Program-made: the position numbers and the translations under genes | In this document: positions 59,890 to 64,000 of the stretch, one piece after another | How positions within the stretch are numbered: the stretch's first letter is position 1 | How the letters are laid out: the number at the start of each line of letters is the position of its first letter | NCBI GenBank assembly: GCA_021464245.1 | Contig: JADCRB010000040.1 | Location: forward strand, 5,052,273-5,116,272 | From: Carallia brachiata | Lineage: Eukaryota; Streptophyta; Magnoliopsida; Malpighiales; Rhizophoraceae | DNA length: 64,000 nucleotides | Direction of reading: 5' to 3' | The notes under the pieces: generated by a model | Database searches by the model: none | Seen by the model: only the letters and a program-made list of their open reading frames with translations | What the model was told of the DNA's origin: nothing

Positions 59890-61853
59890 ATGAAACTGTT
59901 AATATCTTCTTTAAGATCGTCGAAGTCTATATTGTTCCGTAGTTGCACTCTCTTTTGCAATCATCAAAACCTCGTCCAGTCACCCAAGCCATTCTCGTCA
60001 AGCTCTGGAAGAACCACCAAATGGAACTCAGACACCAACGTAATCATCACTCACCCAACTCTCCTGATCATGGAGTCCTGCACGTCCATGATCCAATTGA
60101 AGCAAATCCAAGCCCACATGACCCGAACCGGCCTCATGTCCCACGCATTCCCCTTCAGCCGTGTCCTGGCCTTTTGCGCTCTGGCCGACTCCGGAGACGT
60201 CGATCACGCCCATGTTTTGTTTCGACAATTCGAAAACCCCAATACTTATATGTGGAATACCATGATTAGAGGGTATTCTAAAGCCAATTGCCCATTTTGG
60301 GGTTCTCGTTCTTCTGCCATATGGTCCGAGAACGGGTCGAATTGGATTGTAGGAGCTTTGTGTTTGCGCTCAAAGCGTGTGAGCGTTTCTTGGGCGTGTT
60401 GGAGGGTGTTTCAGTTCATTGTGCAGTTTGGAAAATGGGATTTGTTTGTTCCCTGTTGATTCAGAATGCGCTGATTCATTTTTACAATGTTCAGCATAGT
60501 TATCTGGGTTTTGCCCGTCAAGTGTTTGATGAAATTCCTGTTAGGGATGTTTTTTCTTGGACGTCAATGATTGATGGGTATTCGGCACATGGATGTTATA
60601 ACGAGGCTTTGGAGCTTTTTGATTGCATGTGTTTGAGCGGTATTGAGGCAAACGAGGTTACTATGATTGCTGTGCTTTCAGCTTGTTCTCAGAAGAATGA
60701 TTTGAGATTGGGGATGGGGATTCATGACTACGTGAAGAAAAACAATGTGAGTTGTAGTCAGAATTTGATGAATGCACTTTTGGATATGTATGTGAAATGT
60801 GGCTACTTGACTGCTGCTAGAGAGGTATTTGATGGCATGGCAGTTAAAGATGTGTTCACATGGACTACCATAGTTTATGGGTATGCTAAAGGTGGTGAAC
60901 TAGATTTGGCAAGAAAGTTCTTCGATGCTATGCCTGAGAGGAATGTTGTTTCTTGGAATGCAATGATTGCTGGTTATTCCCAAAACGGTAGACCAAAGCA
61001 AGCTGTAAAACTGTTTTATGAAATGATCGATGCGGGCTTGGCTCCAATGGAGACTACTTTGGCTTGTGTGCTCTCCGCTTGTGGTCAGTTAGGGTATTTG
61101 GACTTGGGTCAGTGGATTCATATATACCACATCAACCAGGAACAGATAGAAATTAGTATGATAATAGCAAATGCACTTATAGACATGTACGCTAAATGTG
61201 GTGCCGTAGATGCAGCTGCAAAAATTTTCTATGACATGCCAGAGAGAAATTTGGTTTCTTGGAATTCCATGATTGCTGCTTATGCTGCCCATGGGCATGC
61301 TAAGCAAGCACTTACTGTTTTTGAGCAAATGAGAAGTGAAAGAATTAGACCAGATGATATCACATTTGTGAGTGTTTTGTCAGCTTGCAGTCATGCTGGA
61401 TTAGTCACCGAAGGCCGAAAACTTTTTCAAAGCATGAAAAAAAATCATGATATAGAGCCTAAGGGGGAACACTACGCTTGTATGGTTGACATACTTGGTC
61501 GAGTTGGACTCTTAGAAGATGCTTATGAATTGATAACTAACATGCCAATGAAGCCACCTGAGGCTGCCTGGGGCGCCCTTCTCAATGCATGTAGGATGCA
61601 CGGTAATGTTGAACTTGCTAAGCTTGCGGCTAAAGAGCTTTTAGACTTAAATCCTGAAGATGGTGGGATTTATCTTTTGCTGGCAAGTGCTTTGGCGAAG
61701 GGGGGAAAATGGGATGATTTGAGGGACATTCAAACCACGATGAGGGAGAAGGGAGTTGAAAAGATTCCTGGACATAGTTTTATAGAGGTTGAGAGTGACT
61801 TTCATGAAATGAAGAGTGAAAAGGGTCCTGGATTCTTTGGAAAAGAAATTTGA
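59890..61853 (+). CDS. E-class pentatricopeptide repeat (PPR) protein, one apparent frameshift
   Basis: Organelle-targeted RNA-binding protein of the PLS subfamily; members act in RNA editing or processing in mitochondria or plastids. It is intronless, as is usual. The most likely start is ATG 59890 (MKLLISSLRSSKSILFRSC), giving an arginine/serine-rich presequence; ATG 59863 is also in frame. PPR motifs include NPNTYMWNTMIRGYSKA, VRDVFSWTSMIDGYSAHG, VKDVFTWTTIVYGYAKGGE, ERNVVSWNAMIAGYSQNG, ERNLVSWNSMIAAYAAHG and PDDITFVSVLSACSHAG. An E domain follows (PPEAAWGALLNACRMHGN, LAAKELLDLNPEDGG, KIPGHSFIEV). There is no DYW domain, and the end after VESDFHEM diverges from the usual E+ region. The frame shifts by one base near 60290-60300, within CCCATTTTGGGG; the motifs before and after are otherwise continuous. 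It may be an assembly error or a young pseudogene. Confidence 0.85.
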
Positions 61854-61859
61854 AGCGTG

Positions 61860-64000
61860 AACGCATGATTGTTTTCCTCTCGGTAACAAATAAAATGTCA
61901 TCTCATTCTTTTTTTCGTTACTGGGTAGGCAAACTGCTAAAAAGGGCCCGGCATAACTAACGTGATATTTCAGTCAACAAGAAACAAAAAAAAAAAAAAA
62001 AAGAGAGGAGGAAAAAAACAACCTTTGGACAATGACAAATAAAAAATCATATTCTTTCCGATGAATTTAAAAAAAAGAAACAAGGAAGAAGAAGGAAAAA
62101 TATCACATCGAAACAGTGGCATGCTCTCTCATAATAACGGTGCATGGATATGCAACATATTTAGAATTATTCATTGTGAAGCATACGCATTAATAATTGT
62201 TTTGAAAGAGAAACGATTAAAAACAACAAACGTTCAAAGATCAATCCCTTTAACTATATGCTTGAGGTTTAGGAATCGTAAACACTTCAAAGGACGGGAG
62301 AAAAATCTGGAGTCATTCTTCAAAAAATTCTAATCCAAGTCCCGAACCACTTGCATTAGATGAATTGATGTCCCGTACTCCCCATCTTGGGCTCCTCAAC
62401 GGGAACTTCCACTTCTTCTCGTGGAGGAGGCATTTCGATCACGTGCTTTTGAATTCTTTTAACATGATATGCGTAAGAGTTTATAAAATATTATTTTTTA
62501 CGATAAAAAAAGTTAGAGGTTGCTTTAGTGCAAAATATATCAAACAACTTTATTCTTTGTATTTATTATGTAACAAATATTAATAGTGAATAAAATTTAG
62601 TCTTCAATTTATAGAGCGTACTTTTAATCACGTAAACTTTTAATGGTCGCTTATAATACAAGTTTTTTTATAACGTCGTTGACCTCTTATTTAACTATCT
62701 CATAAGATGGATCTATTATATGAGTACTGATGGTTCAAGTGTGACTTTTCGACAACTCATTCGACAAAAATTGAATCAAGAATTGACATTTACACTTCAA
62801 CAAGATCCTTCAATTTCATTACAAAGTAAGGACACTTAATTTTATTTACCGAAAGAGAAAAAGAGTTAAGATTCAAATTCGAATTTACTGCATGAAAATT
62901 AATCAAATCACTATTCTAAATACAACGTCCAATGGTATCAACGTTGTTTGATAAGCTAGCTCTTTAAACTGTTTTTCTATTGTTTTGTGTTTACATTAGC
63001 AAATTTATTTCAAAAGAAAAACTTGAATTCGTATTTAAACCGTATATCATTTAAATATTAAAATTGTTGTTTGTTTAACAATTACGTTTTTTTTTCTTAT
63101 TATTGAGTAGTTTTCTATATACATAAATTTCATGCCCTCTTTTTAGAATTATTTATCAAAATTTTTAAAATAAAAATTTAAAATTTAGCCACTACGGTGT
63201 TCTTTAAGAAAGAAACAGTTATATTTCTTTTGTTCATCCCCATGCTCACCACAATAGAATCATTTTCGAGCGCTCGTGACAAGTCAAGTGATTGATTAAG
63301 TAGTTGAGTTAAATGTACCTTATTTAATTAAATTTATAGAATTTACTCTCTTATGAGTTATTATTTCTTACAATAATTAAATGTAATTTTTCTAACAATT
63401 ATGTAATATAATACCCCTCCTTACTCATTTTGTTTAAAAAAAAAAAAAAACAATAGAATCTTCTATTAGATTTAATTTTTAAAGATCAATCAAAATATAG
63501 TCCATCAAACTAATAATTAAATTATTCTCTGTACCATCAAATTAATGTTCAGCACCCGTAAAGTGAAAACTTTTTTTTTTAGCCAAAATAAAATATATAT
63601 TATGTATATGTCAATAATCATTTCTCAAAGTTGACGCCGGAATACTCCTATTTATGGCCCCCTCATCCAACCACTCTTAAAGAAATAGATCCATCACCCA
63701 AGCATTTACATAATCAAATATAGCTCTGCTATTGAAAATCACGGTAATTGTTAAATTTAAAACTCAACACCGTACCATAGTCTTTTCTTACAAAAGCGGA
63801 CATTCGGCTATTTGACAGGAGAGGGTATGAAGACTTGAACTTAGGTGTGGAGCTCACATATACTAATTACTAAACTACGATACTGAATGATAATGTGAAA
63901 ACTCTATATTAATGACTATTTAGATAGCGAAATTGTTATTAATTTGTTATTACAATTAAGTAATTATTTTAATACATTATAATTACAACATAATAACCTA
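61860..64000. other. AT-rich intergenic DNA to the window end
   Basis: No gene recognised. ORFs at 62061-62333 and 62365-62583 lack family resemblance. One isolated CACGTG lies near 62440. Several A or T runs occur. Confidence 0.6.

Noticed and set aside
1..64000. CRISPR arrays, operons, bacterial or phage genes
   Set aside because: None seen; the window is plant nuclear DNA with spliced genes.

Overview
The window is nuclear DNA of a flowering plant, most likely a eudicot. It has AT-rich intergenic DNA, short GT-AG introns, plant-only gene families (GID1, H2A.X ending SQEF, BSL-type kelch phosphatase, nodulin homeobox NDX, PLS/E-class PPR) and typical plant repeats (Ty3/Gypsy Tat element, LINE, SINEs including an Au-like one, MITEs, (AT)n). 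The species cannot be named from the sequence. Gene models were built by hand from splice sites, reading phase and family resemblance.

Layout. 1.5-3.1 kb: GID1 gibberellin receptor (minus), then AT-rich intergenic DNA. 6.0-6.6 kb: a cluster of G-boxes with a TATA-like site but no recognised gene. 7.6-8.4 kb: a 5'-truncated LINE with target-site duplications (TSDs). 9.12-19.07 kb: a complete but mutated LTR retrotransposon (Tat lineage with a second RNase H), bounded by TG...CA LTRs and a CTAAT TSD. 19-30.9 kb: gene-free DNA with MITE-like, SINE and poly(A) insertions. 30.98-32.19 kb: VAPYRIN-like MSP/ankyrin gene. 33.0-33.6 kb: histone H2A.X. 35.75-42.27 kb: BSL1 in 21 coding exons. 46.48-54.02 kb: NDX in 16 coding exons (minus). 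58.2-59.3 kb: a probable non-autonomous hAT-like element. 59.9-61.85 kb: an E-class PPR gene. 61.9-64 kb: AT-rich DNA with nothing recognised.

The most interesting object is inside the retrotransposon. Between the end of pol and the 3' LTR, in the sense orientation, lies an ORF encoding a WUSCHEL-type (WOX) homeodomain. About 250 bp downstream, one frame away, is a WUS-box-like motif TLPLFP. This looks like a captured or domesticated WUS-clade gene travelling as cargo of a Tat-lineage element, followed by a 22-bp tandem array. Other observations: very short poly(A) retro-insertions with clear TSDs (one just after the NDX stop codon, one in the H2A.X promoter); single-base deletions that break otherwise well-conserved NDX (two) and PPR (one) reading frames and may be assembly errors; a triplicated CCAAT-bearing unit in the H2A.X promoter; and a VAPYRIN-like gene whose 3' end is replaced by short duplicated segments.

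The host genes form no operon or cluster. They are independent single genes for gibberellin perception, symbiosis-type protein interaction, DNA-damage chromatin, brassinosteroid signalling, chromatin/R-loop regulation and organelle RNA processing.
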